Below the pieces are notes generated by a model. It was not told the origin of the DNA and ran no database searches. It saw only the letters and a list, made by a program, of their open reading frames with translations. A stretch of DNA of 7,682 nucleotides, from the NCBI GenBank assembly GCA_946886065.1, contig CAMPHU010000219.1, positions 1 through 7,682 of the forward strand. Reading direction: 5' to 3'. Numbering within the stretch: the stretch's first letter is position 1; each line of letters starts with the position of its first letter. Made by a program: the position numbers and the translations under genes. Shown here in pieces: positions 6,818 to 7,682 of this stretch. Source of the stretch: an uncultured Massilia sp. GTDB taxonomy: Bacteria > Pseudomonadota > Gammaproteobacteria > Burkholderiales > Burkholderiaceae.

Positions 6818-7589
6818 GGGTGGCGGTGTCGAGGAAGTCGCGCATGGCGCGGATGTCGTTGGCCGCACCCGCAGCCGCCGCTTCCTCGGCGAGCAGCGCG
6901 GCCTTGGCTTCTTCCAGGGTCAGGTTGGAGCGGTAGATCAGCTTGTAGGCGCTGCGGATGCCGTCGATCTGTTCGCGGGTGAAGCCGCGGCGCTTCAGGC
7001 CTTCGATGTTGACGCCGCGCGCGCCGGCCGGATTGCCCGAGACCAGCACGAAAGGCGGCACATCCTGGGTCAGGCTGGTGTACATGCCCACGAAAGCGTG
7101 GGCGCCGATCTTGCAGAACTGGTGCACGCCCGCATAGCCGGACAGGATGGCGTGGTCGCCCACGTGCACGTGGCCGGCCAGCTGGGCGTTGTTCGAGAAG
7201 ATCGTGTGGCTGCCGACCTGGCAGTCGTGCGCCAGGTGGACGTAGGCCGAGATCCAGTTGTCGTCGCCCAGGCGGGTCACGCCCTCGTCCTGGGTGGTGC
7301 CCAGGTTCATGGTCACGAATTCGCGGATGGTGTTGCCGTCGCCGATCTCCAGGCGGGTCGGCTCGCCCTTCCACTTCTTGTCCTGCGGCGCGCCGCCGAT
7401 GGAGCAGAACTGGAAGAACTTGTTGTCCTTGCCGACCGTCGTGTGGCCTTCGATGACCACATGCGGGCCCACCACCGTGCCCGCGCCGATGCGCACGTTG
7501 GGGCCGATGATCGAATACGGGCCGACCTCGACCGAGCTGTCCAGCTCGGCCTTCGGGTCGACGACCGCGCTGGGATGGATCTTGCTCAT
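6801..7589 (-). CDS. lpxA: UDP-N-acetylglucosamine O-acyltransferase
   Basis: LpxA moves an (R)-3-hydroxyacyl chain from acyl carrier protein to the 3-OH of UDP-GlcNAc, the first step of lipid A synthesis, in the cytoplasm as a trimer. The 262-residue protein is of usual length. Residues 1-185 show the imperfect hexapeptide repeats of a left-handed beta-helix, for example [20 protein letters not shown] (20-39) and VGDHAIL (143-149); the remainder is the helical C-terminal domain beginning [10 protein letters not shown] (194-203). Catalytic His121 lies in LAHDCQVG (119-126), with His140 and His156 at the other conserved positions. Met169 in VGMYTSL sits at the acyl-length ruler position, suggesting a ten-carbon donor. 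The ATG has GAGGA four bases upstream that overlaps the fabZ stop. It lies seven bases after fabZ and overlaps lpxB. Confidence 0.97.
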   Translation of the reverse strand: MSKIHPSAVVDPKAELDSSVEVGPYSIIGPNVRIGAGTVVGPHVVIEGHTTVGKDNKFFQFCSIGGAPQDKKWKGEPTRLEIGDGNTIREFVTMNLGTTQDEGVTRLGDDNWISAYVHLAHDCQVGSHTIFSNNAQLAGHVHVGDHAILSGYAGVHQFCKIGAHAFVGMYTSLTQDVPPFVLVSGNPAGARGVNIEGLKRRGFTREQIDGIRSAYKLIYRSNLTLEEAKAALLAEEAAAAGAANDIRAMRDFLDTATRGIVR

Positions 7590-7593
7590 GCTG

Positions 7594-7598
7594 TCCTC
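7594..7598 (-). promoter_or_regulatory. Ribosome binding site of lpxA overlapping the fabZ stop
   Basis: GAGGA on the minus strand, four bases before the lpxA ATG; its first two bases belong to the fabZ TGA stop. This tight arrangement suggests that ribosomes finishing fabZ pass to lpxA. Confidence 0.7.
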
Positions 7599-7682
7599 AC
7601 TGCCCCGCGGATTCGTTAGCGCGGATGGTGCACATCAGTTCCGCCTCGACCGCGACCTTGCCGTCGACGCTGGCCACCGCCT
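7597..7682 (-). CDS. fabZ: 3-hydroxyacyl-ACP dehydratase FabZ, C-terminal end, cut by right edge
   Basis: Only the last 27 codons and the TGA stop are in the window. They read [20 protein letters not shown] followed by seven less typical residues. The pattern [13 protein letters not shown] matches the C-terminal beta-strand of FabZ, where a phrase like this ends the hot-dog fold. FabZ dehydrates 3-hydroxyacyl-ACP in fatty acid elongation and so competes with LpxA for the same hydroxyacyl-ACP, which fits its place directly upstream of lpxA. The call rests on this short match plus the well-known fabZ-lpxA-lpxB order. The catalytic histidine and glutamate lie outside the window. Confidence 0.88.
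   Translation of the reverse strand, partial: AVASVDGKVAVEAELMCTIRANESAGQ

Noticed and set aside
5081..6982. 633-codon plus-strand open frame opposite rnhB, lpxB and lpxA
   Set aside because: It spans three well-identified genes on the other strand and reads as antisense composition with no family features.

Overview
The window looks like chromosomal DNA from a high-GC Gram-negative bacterium, most likely a betaproteobacterium of the Burkholderiales, perhaps an Oxalobacteraceae/Massilia-like organism. That placement is inferred from protein character and gene order, not from a database match. The presence of lpxA, lpxB and fabZ shows a lipid A-making outer membrane. No tRNA, rRNA, CRISPR array or transposase gene was found.

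Layout, left to right. (1) 1-1411, minus strand: the N-terminal 470 codons of ppsA (phosphoenolpyruvate synthase), cut by the left edge. (2) 1412-1608: a divergent control region. (3) 1609-2457, plus strand: ppsR, the bifunctional kinase/pyrophosphorylase that switches PpsA off and on. (4) 2458-2879: an AT-richer convergent intergenic region with seven copies of a ~21-bp sequence in strictly alternating orientation. They form three ~70-bp inverted-repeat elements plus one lone copy; the middle element is flipped relative to the outer two. (5) 2880-4076, minus: a receiver-EAL response regulator with RocR-like layout, in which the usual catalytic-base glutamate is a valine. (6) 4151-7682, minus: a compact operon reading fabZ (partial) - lpxA - lpxB - rnhB - SpoU/TrmH-family RNA methyltransferase, with short gaps or overlaps. 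The lpxB-rnhB junction carries a degenerate 14-bp tandem repeat that runs into the rnhB start codon.

How the genes work together: ppsA and ppsR form one control unit for gluconeogenic PEP production; the threonine expected to be modified by PpsR is visible in PpsA beside its catalytic histidine. FabZ, LpxA and LpxB serve fatty acid and lipid A synthesis from a shared hydroxyacyl-ACP pool, and rnhB is a traditional passenger of that operon. The EAL regulator and repeat cluster sit between these two conserved blocks and look like the accessory part of the window. The most interesting items are the alternating repeat cluster, the degenerate EAL site and the 14-bp repeats. I did not find evidence for a wholly new multi-gene system.
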